Shown here: in pieces, positions 6,495 through 14,575 of the stretch
How the letters are laid out: the number at the start of each line of letters is the position of its first letter
How positions within the stretch are numbered: position 1 is the first letter of the stretch
Source: SIG673 sp045660565
GTDB lineage: Bacteria > Bacillota > Clostridia > Oscillospirales > CAG-272
Reading direction: 5' to 3'
NCBI GenBank assembly: GCA_045660565.1
Contig: JAZRDX010000079.1
Span: 1 to 18,884, forward strand
Length of the DNA: 18,884 nt
Notes under the pieces: generated by a model
What the model was told of the DNA's origin: nothing
Databases searched by the model: none
The model's input: only the letters and a program-made list of their open reading frames with translations
Position numbers and translations under genes: made by a program

Positions 6495-9122
6495 TTATTC
6501 TACAACGTACTTCCTTGCAAGAGCTTTCGTGAACTGTCTTGCCATAATATCCATACCTGCCTCGCTCGGATGAAGTCCGTCCCCAGTATACGACGCGTAG
6601 TTATCACTAAGCACGGTTCCGTAAAGCTCAACAACGGTAAATCCGTAATGCTCGGCTATGCTTCTTATAGCGTTATTGTATTTTTGAAGAAGCTCTCCGT
6701 CTCTTCCTTTAGTCGCCGGAATGGTAAAGCAGAAGATGTCGGCATCCGGATACGCGGTTTTCATCTTATAGATCATAAGTGCGTAGCCTTCGTCAAAATA
6801 GGTTGGTATTGTGTAATCACCTTTTACGTACGGAGAGGTGTAATTTCCGCTCTCAACTCTTGTAAAGAACGCATCGTCAAACGTTTGATTACACGGACGG
6901 TTACCGCTTCCAAAGTCGTTTACTCCGATATAAGCGGCTATTATGTCCGGCTTTACACCGCTATTGGTATGAAGATTTACCGCTCTGTCATTACAAGCTG
7001 CCGCTTCCGGACGTGTATCGGTTACCCACGAGCCGGAGAAGGAGTTGTTTACGTTAAGCTGCATACCGTAGTTATTAATAGTCTTTTGCCACCACGTTTG
7101 GCTTTGTCTGACTCTGTTGTCCAGCGAATGTCCGAAAACCGGATCCTTTCCGGAGCCGTAGTAAACCTTATTACTTGCTGTCGTAGAGTTTGCATCCCCA
7201 TTATTCGACACATTCAAATAGGTGCTTATACTGTCGCCTATAACGGATACCTTCTTGCCGCTTAAGAGAGTCTTTAATTTCTGCCCTGCCGTTTCTTCGG
7301 TTTCAAGCTGATTAAGCACTTCTTTAACGGTTGGCGCTTTCAGATAAACGTTTATCGCAAGCATGTTAAACTTGCCGTTTGCATCGACGTTCGAGATGTG
7401 GCTTCCAATCGTTGCGTGAGAAAATCCACCTGTAACGGGGGTACTCGGAAGCCCGGTTATATATGACCAATAAAGCGTGTCGTTTGCCTCGCCGAACAGG
7501 AGGGTTTCGTCAACACCGACCGTAACTTCATCCTCACAGGTCAGGGTTATGACCTTCCCGAGACTTGTGCCGGTAATATCCTTCGGGTCGGCATAAAACT
7601 TATGTGTACTAATAAGAGCTGCATTGTTTTTATTAACCACCCTTACCGTCATAAATACGTTATCGGTGTCGGCACCCGCGGTATGGTCGAACGCTCTGAC
7701 CGTGATGTGGCTTACCGTTCTTCCGGCATACGCATCTACCTTGCCGTGGAGATACGCTGCGGTCGGTTTTACCCTTTTCCACGCAATTCCCGTGGTTTCG
7801 GATACCGTATCTATCGTGTTCTGCAGGCCCTTTATCGCCTCTGCGTCAGGTGCAGGCATCGTGGTTTTAATGACAAGCTTATCCTTTATACCGGCAGTTG
7901 TCTTATAAAGTCCCGTTTCGCTGAGAACAGCAAAGCTTCCCTGTTCGTCGTCCCCATTTATACCTCTGTACACAAGAAGCTTTGCAGTATCTCCCGTGTT
8001 ACCGAAAACGAGAGTCTCGCCCTCCGGGATAACTATTCCGCCAAGGTCAACCGTATTAAGTCCTTTTTCAAGTGTTACCTTCTTAACTAAGAGCGGCTTA
8101 AACGACGTGCTGCCCGCCCTTCTGTTTGCAAAGCCTGTCGTTCTGACCGTTGAAATTGTAAGCGTTCCCGCGGTCTCTGCGTAAAGCTGTATCTCTTCCA
8201 TCGGAATACCGGAATAAACTGTCTTTTCAACAAACGCAAAGTAGTTGCTTGTGAGAACGACCTGATTTGCACCCATATCAAGCGCGTAGCTCTCAAAATA
8301 TTTGTTTCCTACAAGCCCGATAGTGTTTTCAACCGTACTTTCGGTTAAGACCTCAACAATCTTATGCTGTCCCCTTTCGGTACCCGTCCACCAGTATCCG
8401 TCATAACCGATATACGGGGTAAGACCGTTTTCCCCGTTTGTTCCGTTCATTCCGTCCTCACCGACAAATTTTATCCATTTATCCGCGAAGTGGTTTTTGT
8501 TTAATGAAGTTATTTCTGTATTCGAGGTTAAAATTCCGATGTACTTAAGTCCGGCGGAATACTCAAGGCTAAAATCGGTTCCGGAAGCATCCGAGGCAAA
8601 GGCAATATACGTATACGAGCTTGCTCCCACGTTTCCGTTTTGTCCGTTATCACCAACGAACTTTATCCAAACGGTGAAATCCGATGCCTCCGGATTTTCC
8701 TTTTCGGTTGTTAAAATGCTTATGTAGTTACGTCCCGTCGGATCGGTTGACATATCCGTTCCGCTACTGTCTTTTGCGTATCTTACGTGAACAAAGGATT
8801 TTTTAGGCTCTGCCGCTTCTCCCGGCTTTCCGAAGTTCTCCATTATCAGCGTCCAGCTTCCGTCAGCATTTTTCTGGTAGACCTTGTAATCGTCGGTATC
8901 AACGTAGAAGTCGCCCGTTTTTCCGTCGGTAACAGTTTCTATATTCGCCGTTCCGCGGAACCATACGGAGCCGTCAACACCGTCTTTGCCGTTTGCTCCG
9001 TCAACACCGTCTCTGCCGTTTATGCCGTCTTTTCCGTCCGTGCCGTCTTCACAGCTTGCAAGCAGAATGGGGGTAAACAGCATAAGGGTACACAGAAGAA
9101 ATGCGAGAAATCTTCTTTTCAA
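6495..9122 (-). CDS. Modular surface lipoprotein with collagen-like repeats and C-terminal SGNH/GDSL hydrolase
   Basis: Predicted lipid-anchored surface esterase of 875 residues. Residues 1-23 are a signal peptide with lipobox L-A-S and Cys24. Eight Gly-X-Y triplets follow (27-50), rich in GKD and GVD. Next come a short DFYVDTDDYKVYQK module (about 53-101), two paralogous modules (about 108-163 and 167-224) each ending WIKFVG plus a Gly-rich linker, and a TPYIGYDGYWW segment. Two related beta-sandwich-like stretches (about 280-420 and 450-600) precede the SGNH hydrolase. Hydrolase blocks: GDS (Ser631), Gly697 in SGSW, GVND (Asn735) and DGLHP (Asp848, His851). The family usually removes acyl groups from carbohydrates; the true substrate is unknown. 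The given start is TTG, with its ribosome site 21 bases away. An in-frame ATC at 9137-9135 is at ideal spacing from AAAGGAG (9150-9144). It lies 53 bases after queH. Confidence 0.9.
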   Translation of the reverse strand: MKRRFLAFLLCTLMLFTPILLASCEDGTDGKDGINGRDGVDGANGKDGVDGSVWFRGTANIETVTDGKTGDFYVDTDDYKVYQKNADGSWTLIMENFGKPGEAAEPKKSFVHVRYAKDSSGTDMSTDPTGRNYISILTTEKENPEASDFTVWIKFVGDNGQNGNVGASSYTYIAFASDASGTDFSLEYSAGLKYIGILTSNTEITSLNKNHFADKWIKFVGEDGMNGTNGENGLTPYIGYDGYWWTGTERGQHKIVEVLTESTVENTIGLVGNKYFESYALDMGANQVVLTSNYFAFVEKTVYSGIPMEEIQLYAETAGTLTISTVRTTGFANRRAGSTSFKPLLVKKVTLEKGLNTVDLGGIVIPEGETLVFGNTGDTAKLLVYRGINGDDEQGSFAVLSETGLYKTTAGIKDKLVIKTTMPAPDAEAIKGLQNTIDTVSETTGIAWKRVKPTAAYLHGKVDAYAGRTVSHITVRAFDHTAGADTDNVFMTVRVVNKNNAALISTHKFYADPKDITGTSLGKVITLTCEDEVTVGVDETLLFGEANDTLYWSYITGLPSTPVTGGFSHATIGSHISNVDANGKFNMLAINVYLKAPTVKEVLNQLETEETAGQKLKTLLSGKKVSVIGDSISTYLNVSNNGDANSTTASNKVYYGSGKDPVFGHSLDNRVRQSQTWWQKTINNYGMQLNVNNSFSGSWVTDTRPEAAACNDRAVNLHTNSGVKPDIIAAYIGVNDFGSGNRPCNQTFDDAFFTRVESGNYTSPYVKGDYTIPTYFDEGYALMIYKMKTAYPDADIFCFTIPATKGRDGELLQKYNNAIRSIAEHYGFTVVELYGTVLSDNYASYTGDGLHPSEAGMDIMARQFTKALARKYVVE

Positions 9123-9175
9123 TGTCGTTTTTGCGATAGCTTTCTCCTTTTTATTTTTATGATTTTATTTGGAAC

Positions 9176-9811
9176 TCATATATCTTTGCCCTCTGTCGCC
9201 ACTTGACGTCGGGAGTAGATGCAGCCGCAGTAGTCCTGACGGTAAAGTCCGTGTTTCACCGAAAGCTCGGTTGAGCGCTTATATCCGTTTTTCTTCTTGA
9301 AATCGGAAAAGAGATACGGCACTCCGTATTTTTCCGAAAGCTCGCCGCCTACCGTGTTCAGCACCTCGGCGTTTTTATGAGGACTTATCGAAAGCGTCGT
9401 AGTAAAGAAGTCAAGCCCTTTTTCCTTTGCGTATTTTGCAGAATATTCAAGGCGCAGGCGGTAACATTTAAAGCACCTCTCCCCGCCCTCCGGCAAGGCT
9501 TCAAGCCCACGCGCTATCTCGTAAAAATCACCCGGTGTGTACGGCGCCGCTACTACATTTACGTTTTCTATCCCCTCCATGTCTTTTACAAGACGGGTAA
9601 GCTCCTCGGAGCGCTTCTCATATTCCTCGGCGGGGGAGATGTTCGGGTTATAGTACAAAAGCGTTATATCAAAAATCCTTGATAGGTACTCTATAACATA
9701 GCTTGAACAGGGTGCGCAGCAGGCGTGCAGAAGAAGCGTAGGTCTTTTTTTCGCCTCGGTGATTTCCGCGATAGTTTTATCTAAAATCTTCTGGTAGTTT
9801 TTCTTTTCCAT
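9176..9811 (-). CDS. queH: Epoxyqueuosine reductase QueH
   Basis: Catalyses the last step of queuosine synthesis in tRNA, reducing epoxyqueuosine, using the QueH (former DUF208) fold rather than QueG. With the start at 9811 the protein has 211 residues. The Cys signature is complete: Cys31-Cys32 and Cys35 in HACCAPCS, Cys113 and Cys116 in ERCFKCYRLR, and Cys195 and Cys197 in YCGCIYS. These residues are known to hold an iron-sulfur cluster and an adjacent metal. The frame stays open upstream to 9925, but that part overlaps the hydrolase gene. The ATG at 9811, four bases after the hydrolase stop, gives the family's normal N-terminus. Translation is probably coupled to the preceding gene. No other queuosine genes are in the window. 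Confidence 0.95.
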   Translation of the reverse strand: MEKKNYQKILDKTIAEITEAKKRPTLLLHACCAPCSSYVIEYLSRIFDITLLYYNPNISPAEEYEKRSEELTRLVKDMEGIENVNVVAAPYTPGDFYEIARGLEALPEGGERCFKCYRLRLEYSAKYAKEKGLDFFTTTLSISPHKNAEVLNTVGGELSEKYGVPYLFSDFKKKNGYKRSTELSVKHGLYRQDYCGCIYSRRQVATEGKDI

Positions 9812-9815
9812 CACG

Positions 9816-10529
9816 TTATTTTTCGGCGTAAACCCTTTTATAAAACTCCTCGACCGCCTCAATATACGGCAGACTGTTGGTTTTGACGATATTATGACCG
9901 CCCTCAACCACCGCAAGAGTAGCATTCGGGAATGAAGCGGTTATAAGCTTTGTATGCTCCGGGGCGATAACGTCATGACTTCCGACAAGAACGAGGACGG
10001 GGGTGTTTATTTTTCTTAAGTCTTCGGGGGTAAGATGCGGCTCGTTTACCATAAGGCTAAGCAGGTCAAGCTCGTTTTTAAGCTTTCCGTTTTCGGGATT
10101 AAATTTAAGACGAAGCTTTGTTTTAGCGTACGCTCTTTTCATACCCTTGAAGTCCTTTTTAAGAAGTCCCTCGGGGAACATATTAGCGCCGTTAAGCACC
10201 ATCGACGAGACCATTTCGGGATGCTCCGTCGCAAATATCATTGCTATATTTCCGCCGTCGCTGTAACCGATAATATCCGCTTTTTCGATATTTTTCGAAA
10301 CCATAAAGTTATAAAGGTCGGCGGAAAACTGCTTAAGAGTAAACGGCGCGGTTCCTTTAGGTGAGCGACCGTGTCCGCGGCTGTCGAGCGCAATTACCCT
10401 TCTCGATTTCGAAAAATGGTCCGAAACGTAGAAAAAGCTTGATGAGTTTCCTCCGTTTCCGTGAAGAAGGATTATCGGATAGCGACCGTTTTCGGTTCCG
10501 TTATCGGTATAAAAAAGCTCTATATCCAT
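9816..10529 (-). CDS. Alpha/beta-fold hydrolase
   Basis: Small serine hydrolase of 237 residues with a full catalytic triad: nucleophile Ser90 in GYSDGG, Asp186 in VGSHDVIAP and His212 in EGGHNIV. The oxyanion loop is LHGNGGNSSS (22-31), and a DSRGHGRSPKG segment is typical of the family. No signal peptide, so cytoplasmic. The start is backed by CGGAGA 7 bases upstream. It sits 78 bases after proB and 4 bases before queH on the same strand, so it shares their transcript. The family covers many esterases, lactonases and hydrolases; the substrate cannot be told. Confidence 0.92.
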   Translation of the reverse strand: MDIELFYTDNGTENGRYPIILLHGNGGNSSSFFYVSDHFSKSRRVIALDSRGHGRSPKGTAPFTLKQFSADLYNFMVSKNIEKADIIGYSDGGNIAMIFATEHPEMVSSMVLNGANMFPEGLLKKDFKGMKRAYAKTKLRLKFNPENGKLKNELDLLSLMVNEPHLTPEDLRKINTPVLVLVGSHDVIAPEHTKLITASFPNATLAVVEGGHNIVKTNSLPYIEAVEEFYKRVYAEK

Positions 10530-10607
10530 ATATTTCTCCGTTAATTTAAGGTTAATTTTGAGTTTATACAGTTAGCCGTAAGCACCTTTTTTTCAGCGGC
10601 TATACCG

Positions 10608-11399
10608 TTATTTTTCTTCTGCCTTAAAATATGTTCCTACGTGTTTTCCGTCAAGCAGGTCGTAAAGATGCTCCGGCTTTTCTCCGTTTACTATAAACAT
10701 CGGTATACCGTTTTTCGTTACAATCTCCGCCGCATGAAGCTTAGTTATAAGCCCACCCGTTCCTCTGTTTGAGCCTGCTCCACCGCCGTAAGCGAGTATC
10801 TTATCGTCAACCTTTTCGACAACCGAGATAAGCTTTGCGTCGGGATTTCTATGCGGATCGGAGTCGTAAAGACCGTCGATGTCGCTTAAAATCACAAGTG
10901 TGTCGGCACGGCAAAGGACAGAAACGTAAGCGGAAAGTGCATCGTTGTCTCCGAACTCTATTTCCTCAAAGGAGACAGAGTCGTTCTCGTTAACTATCGG
11001 AATACAGCCCATCTGAAGAAGCGTCGAAAAGGTGTTTTCGGCATTTTTTCTTGCAGTCGGGTTTTCCATTATATCGCGGGTAACAAGTATCTGCGCAACG
11101 GTATGACCGAACATAGAAAAGAAGTGCTCGTATATGCTCATAAGATCGCACTGACCGACTGCCGCAAGAGCCTGCTTTTCCTCCGTTTTTTTCGGACGGT
11201 GGTTTAGTCCCATTTTTGCAATTCCGGCACTTATCGCTCCCGAGCTTACAAATACAACCTCTTTGCCTGCGTTACAAAGCTCGGAAAGAACCTTCGCGAT
11301 ACTTTCGATTCTACGAAGATTCATTTTAAAATTCTCGTGTGTTAACGTTGACGAGCCTATTTTAACCACTATTCGTTTTGCGTCATTAATTACGTTCAT
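10608..11399 (-). CDS. proB: Glutamate 5-kinase (catalytic domain only, no PUA domain)
   Basis: Phosphorylates glutamate to gamma-glutamyl phosphate, the first step of proline synthesis. It is an amino acid kinase fold protein: VVKIGSSTLT (11-20), VSSGAISAGIAKMG (51-64), NENDSVSFEEIEFGDNDALSA (137-157), SDIDGLYDSDP (172-182) and RGTGGLITKLHAA (212-224). I chose the ATG at 11399 (263 residues) because GGAG (11409-11406) stands 6 bases before it. An in-frame ATG at 11411 would add four residues with a weaker site. The protein ends soon after the kinase domain and lacks the C-terminal PUA domain of the 367-residue E. coli enzyme. proA, the usual partner, is not adjacent. A TTGATT/TATAAT promoter lies upstream. 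Confidence 0.95.
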   Translation of the reverse strand: MNVINDAKRIVVKIGSSTLTHENFKMNLRRIESIAKVLSELCNAGKEVVFVSSGAISAGIAKMGLNHRPKKTEEKQALAAVGQCDLMSIYEHFFSMFGHTVAQILVTRDIMENPTARKNAENTFSTLLQMGCIPIVNENDSVSFEEIEFGDNDALSAYVSVLCRADTLVILSDIDGLYDSDPHRNPDAKLISVVEKVDDKILAYGGGAGSNRGTGGLITKLHAAEIVTKNGIPMFIVNGEKPEHLYDLLDGKHVGTYFKAEEK

Positions 11400-11502
11400 A
11401 GCATTCTCCATTTTCCGTTATTGATACAAAAACCGATTTTACGGCATAAAAATACATTAAATAAATTTTCAAAACCCTCTTTATTTTTTCGACAGTATGT
11501 GA

Positions 11503-11508
11503 TATAAT
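11503..11508 (+). promoter_or_regulatory. Candidate extended -10 promoter for zapA operon
   Basis: TG-A-TATAAT (TG at 11500-11501, TATAAT 11503-11508) with a weak TTTATT -35 at 11480-11485, spacer 17. It would start a transcript near 11515, with a leader of about 160 bases before zapA. Confidence 0.45.
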
Positions 11509-11533
11509 GTTTAAAGAAAGATTTTACACTATT

Positions 11534-11562
11534 ATTATATAACATTAATATTAATAAATCAA
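11534..11562 (-). promoter_or_regulatory. Sigma-A type promoter of the proB operon
   Basis: Read on the minus strand: TTGATT (11562-11557), a 17-base spacer, TATAAT (11539-11534). Transcription would start near 11527 and run into proB, with a leader of about 130 bases. It faces, and partly overlaps, the candidate zapA promoter. Confidence 0.7.
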
Positions 11563-11673
11563 GACATTTACGCTTTTTATTTTTCGATACGTTTTTGACT
11601 TTACGGTAAATTACGTTTCAAGGCAAAAAACGCAGTTTAAAAAGCGATTACGAAGGAAACGGAGAAACGTCTT

Positions 11674-12069
11674 ATGGCAAGAGAAAAAATAAACGTAACC
11701 GTCGCGGGAATAAAAATGACCTTAAGCACCGCGGACAAGGAAACGGTAACGCGTATGGCTAATACGCTTGACGCCTCGGTACAAAGAAAAATGCCGCAGG
11801 CAGGGGGGCGTCCCGATGTCGCGCTTTTGCTGCTCGCAATGGAGCAGGCGGACAGTCTTAAGAGAAACGCCGCGCTTATTCACAGACAGCAGGAGCAGAT
11901 TTTTGCTCTCACAACACGTAACGCCGCTCTGCTCGGAGAGGCAGCGGAAAGCGCACCGATAGAGGAAACGGAAAGCGTAATTTTAGCGGAAAATCTCCGT
12001 CTTATAAGGAAAAACGAGGAGCTTGCCGACGAGATAGAGCGTCTTAAGGCTCTGCTTACGGAAAAATAA
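11674..12069 (+). CDS. zapA: Cell division protein ZapA
   Basis: Cytoplasmic FtsZ-associated protein that promotes Z-ring bundling. It has 131 residues, a little longer than the common 85-110. The N-terminal head has the family pattern KINVTVAGIKMTLSTADKE and then VTRMANTLDASVQRKM. The rest is mostly helical, with a C-terminal coiled-coil-like stretch rich in Glu, Leu and Arg (about 105-131). GGAG at 11661-11664 is 9 bases before the ATG. The next gene encodes a U32 protein, a pairing I recall from other Clostridia, which adds support. Confidence 0.9.
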   Translation: MAREKINVTVAGIKMTLSTADKETVTRMANTLDASVQRKMPQAGGRPDVALLLLAMEQADSLKRNAALIHRQQEQIFALTTRNAALLGEAAESAPIEETESVILAENLRLIRKNEELADEIERLKALLTEK

Positions 12070-12079
12070 AAACCAAAGA

Positions 12080-12106
12080 GAGCCGCAGCGAAATCGCGAG
12101 CGGCTC
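12080..12106 (+). terminator. Hairpin after zapA, weak or partial terminator
   Basis: GAGCCGC/GCGGCTC outer stem (12080-12086, 12100-12106) with an inner GCG/CGC stem and AAAT loop. It lies 11 bases after the zapA stop. Only CTATTT follows, so read-through into the U32 gene is likely. It may set the ratio between the two products. Confidence 0.55.
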
Positions 12107-12173
12107 CTATTTAAGGCTACCCGTAGATTACGGATTTCTTTTTCGTCAAAATACAAGGAAAGCGAAAGTAATT

Positions 12174-13895
12174 ATGACTATCAAAAAACTTCCCGAGCTT
12201 CTTGCTCCCGCAGGCTCTCCCGAAGCGGCAGAGGCCGCTATTAAGGCAGGTGCCGATGCGATATACGTCGGCGGCAGATTTTTGAACGCTCGAATGAACG
12301 CCAAAAACTTCACCGACGAGGCACTGACCGACTGCATAAAAAACTGCCACGAAAAGGGTGTGCGCGTTTACGTAACTGTAAACACGGCAATTCTTGACAA
12401 AGAGCTTAGCGAAGCTGTTAAATATACCGATTTTCTGTACGGCATCGGCGCCGACGCTCTTATCCTCTCCGACCTCGGTCTTGCCCGAGCGATAAAGGGG
12501 CGGTACGAAGGCATGGAGCTGCACGCAAGCACACAGGGCTCGGGGCATAACGCGTTATGCGCAAAAGAATTTTACGAGCTCGGCTTTAGCCGTATGGTAT
12601 GCGCTCGCGAGATGTCATTTAAAGAAATAAGCGAGCTTGTGCGCCGGTCTCCGATAGAGATTGAGCAGTTTGTCCACGGAGCAATATGCGTAAGCCAGTC
12701 GGGGCAGTGTCTGCTCAGCGCAGTAATGGGCGGCAGAAGCGGAAACCGCGGAGCCTGCGCGCAGCCCTGCCGTATGAAATACAACGGACGGTATCCGCTG
12801 AGCATCAAGGATATGTGTCTTGCATCTCATATAACCGAGCTTATCGAAAGCGGAGTTGCGTCTCTTAAAATTGAAGGCAGAATGAAAAGCCCCGCATACG
12901 TATACGAGGTAACGAAAGCCTACCGCACCCTGCTTGACGAAAGACGGAACGCTACCGAAAAGGAGCTTTCCGCTCTTGCCTCCGTCTTTTCAAGAAGCGG
13001 CTTTACCGACGGATATTATACCGAAAAAGTAAATTCGGATATGCTCGGTGTACGCACCGACAGCGATATAAACGCGACAAGACAAAGCTTTACCGCCTTT
13101 AAACCGGTAAAACGCGACGTACCGAGAATAATTTTATCGGAAAGAAAAGCGCCGACCGAGGAATTTATCCCCCCGAAAAAAGCAAAGACAGGTGCGAAAA
13201 AGCAAAAACCGATATACACCGCGCGCTTTTCATCTCCCGAACAGATAACCGGAGGCGGTTTCTTTTCACACGTATACCTGCCGCTTGAAAAATACGAGGC
13301 GGGACTTGCCGACGGTGTCGTTTTCCCTCCGTCGGTCTTTCCGAGCTACGAGGGTGAATTTATAAAGCAGCTTGAAAGAGCGGTTAGTCTCGGAGCAACG
13401 CACGCGCTGGTCTGCCACTTAGGTCAGATAAAGGTAGCCCTTGAATACGGACTTATCCCTCACGGAGACTACAGATTTAACGTTTTCAACACCCTTACAG
13501 CCGAGCAGTACCTTGAAAACGGAGTTCGGGACGTGCTTCTTTCCCCGGAGCTTACTCTGCCGCAGATGCGAGACATAGCGGCACCAAAGGCGGCAATAGT
13601 TTACGGAAGATTACCGCTTATGCTACTGACCAAGCCCGTTGAAGAAAAATCTCTTACCGATAAAACGGGGGCTGTTTTTCCGATAACGAGGGAGGCAGGT
13701 AACGATATTCTCCTTAACTCGGTCCCGATATACATGGCGGATAAGACAAACGAGCTTGACCTTTACGGCATACGCGGTAGGCACTTTATATTCACCACCG
13801 AAAGCAAAAAGGCGGCGGCAGACGTTATTTCAGCATACAAAAACGAGGGCACGGGCTACCCCGTACCAAATAAAATAAGACGAATTTTAAAATAG
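12174..13895 (+). CDS. U32 family protein (putative RNA hydroxylation enzyme, annotated as peptidase)
   Basis: 573-residue member of family U32. Members studied in recent years (TrhP, RlhA) are RNA hydroxylation factors that carry an iron-sulfur cluster, although many are still labelled peptidases or collagenases. It opens with ELLAPAGSPEAAEAAIKAGA. The U32 signature follows, with EQFVHGAICVSQSGQCLLS at about 164-182. Four Cys (172, 179, 195, 199) fit the cluster ligands. A Lys-rich linker lies near 330-345 (KKAKTGAKKQK), and a second domain of about 225 residues closes the protein. I do not see the DUF3656 region of E. coli RlhA, so the exact RNA target (tRNA U34 or 23S rRNA) is open. The ribosome site AAGGA is 14 or so bases upstream of the ATG, which is loose. 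Confidence 0.9.
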   Translation: MTIKKLPELLAPAGSPEAAEAAIKAGADAIYVGGRFLNARMNAKNFTDEALTDCIKNCHEKGVRVYVTVNTAILDKELSEAVKYTDFLYGIGADALILSDLGLARAIKGRYEGMELHASTQGSGHNALCAKEFYELGFSRMVCAREMSFKEISELVRRSPIEIEQFVHGAICVSQSGQCLLSAVMGGRSGNRGACAQPCRMKYNGRYPLSIKDMCLASHITELIESGVASLKIEGRMKSPAYVYEVTKAYRTLLDERRNATEKELSALASVFSRSGFTDGYYTEKVNSDMLGVRTDSDINATRQSFTAFKPVKRDVPRIILSERKAPTEEFIPPKKAKTGAKKQKPIYTARFSSPEQITGGGFFSHVYLPLEKYEAGLADGVVFPPSVFPSYEGEFIKQLERAVSLGATHALVCHLGQIKVALEYGLIPHGDYRFNVFNTLTAEQYLENGVRDVLLSPELTLPQMRDIAAPKAAIVYGRLPLMLLTKPVEEKSLTDKTGAVFPITREAGNDILLNSVPIYMADKTNELDLYGIRGRHFIFTTESKKAAADVISAYKNEGTGYPVPNKIRRILK

Positions 13896-13931
13896 CGGAA
13901 AAACCGTTCAATAAATCAAAAGGCTTTTCCG
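13896..13931 (+). other. Intercistronic hairpin between U32 gene and maf
   Basis: CGGAAAA (13896-13902) pairs with TTTTCCG (13925-13931), extended by CC/GG past one mismatch, around a 16-base loop. It begins right after the U32 stop. No good T-run follows, so it is more likely an RNA processing or stability element than a terminator. Confidence 0.4.
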
Positions 13932-13981
13932 ATATAAAAATCTTTTACACCGGAATAAATTTTAAAAAAGAGGATAAAAAC

Positions 13982-14575
13982 TTGAAAACCGTACCGAATA
14001 TTATACTTGCATCAAAATCGCCCCGCCGAAAGGAAATGCTGGAGCATTTAGGTCTTAAACCCACCGTTATAGTCAGCAACGCCGACGAAAACGTTTCAGA
14101 GACACTCTCTCCCGAACGCTTTGTAGAGGAGGTTTCTCTCCGCAAGGCTGAGGCAGTAAAGCCGCTTTGCAAGGAAGGCGACCTTATAATCGCATCGGAC
14201 ACCGTCGTATACTGTGATGGAAAAATCCTCGGAAAGCCGCACAGCGAAAAGGAAGCACTTGATATGCTTTCGCTTCTTTCCGGCAAAGCGCATAAGGTAA
14301 CGAGCGGTCTTGCGCTTATTTACAACGGCAGGACGGTGCTTTCCCACGAAACAACCGAGGTTACCTTCCGAAGCATCGGTGAAGCCGAAGCTCTTGCGTA
14401 CGTACGGACAAATGAACCGTACGATAAAGCCGGCGGATACGGAATTCAGGACAGGGCATCGGTTTTCGTAGAAAAAATAAACGGAGACTATTTAAACGTT
14501 GTAGGTCTTCCCGTATACCGTCTCTTTTCCATTTTAAAATCGGAATACGGTATTGATTTTTTTGATTTAATTTAA
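13982..14575 (+). CDS. maf: Maf family nucleoside triphosphate pyrophosphatase (dTTP/UTP type)
   Basis: House-cleaning enzyme that hydrolyses non-canonical or excess nucleotides to monophosphate and pyrophosphate, 197 residues, the standard length. Family segments: LASKSPRRKEML (9-20), IASDTVVYCDGKILGKP (70-86) with the metal-binding Asp73, and YDKAGGYGIQDRASVFV (147-163) followed by INGDYLNVVGLPV. The start is TTG at 13982, supported by AAGAGGA at 13968-13974, 7 bases upstream; no ATG lies close by in frame. Name usage varies (maf, yhdE). It lies between the U32 gene and nth on the same strand. Confidence 0.95.
   Translation: MKTVPNIILASKSPRRKEMLEHLGLKPTVIVSNADENVSETLSPERFVEEVSLRKAEAVKPLCKEGDLIIASDTVVYCDGKILGKPHSEKEALDMLSLLSGKAHKVTSGLALIYNGRTVLSHETTEVTFRSIGEAEALAYVRTNEPYDKAGGYGIQDRASVFVEKINGDYLNVVGLPVYRLFSILKSEYGIDFFDLI

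Noticed and set aside
10573..10602. Inverted repeat TAGCCG/CGGCTA between proB and the hydrolase gene as a terminator
   Set aside because: The stem is only 6 bases with a loop of 18 and no T-run follows in the operon direction.
12117..12548. Minus-strand open frame antisense to the start of the U32 gene
   Set aside because: The U32 reading is strongly supported by motifs; the antisense frame has no family pattern.
12174..13895. Naming the U32 protein RlhA
   Set aside because: The DUF3656 region expected of RlhA is not visible, and the RNA target cannot be chosen between tRNA and 23S rRNA from sequence alone.
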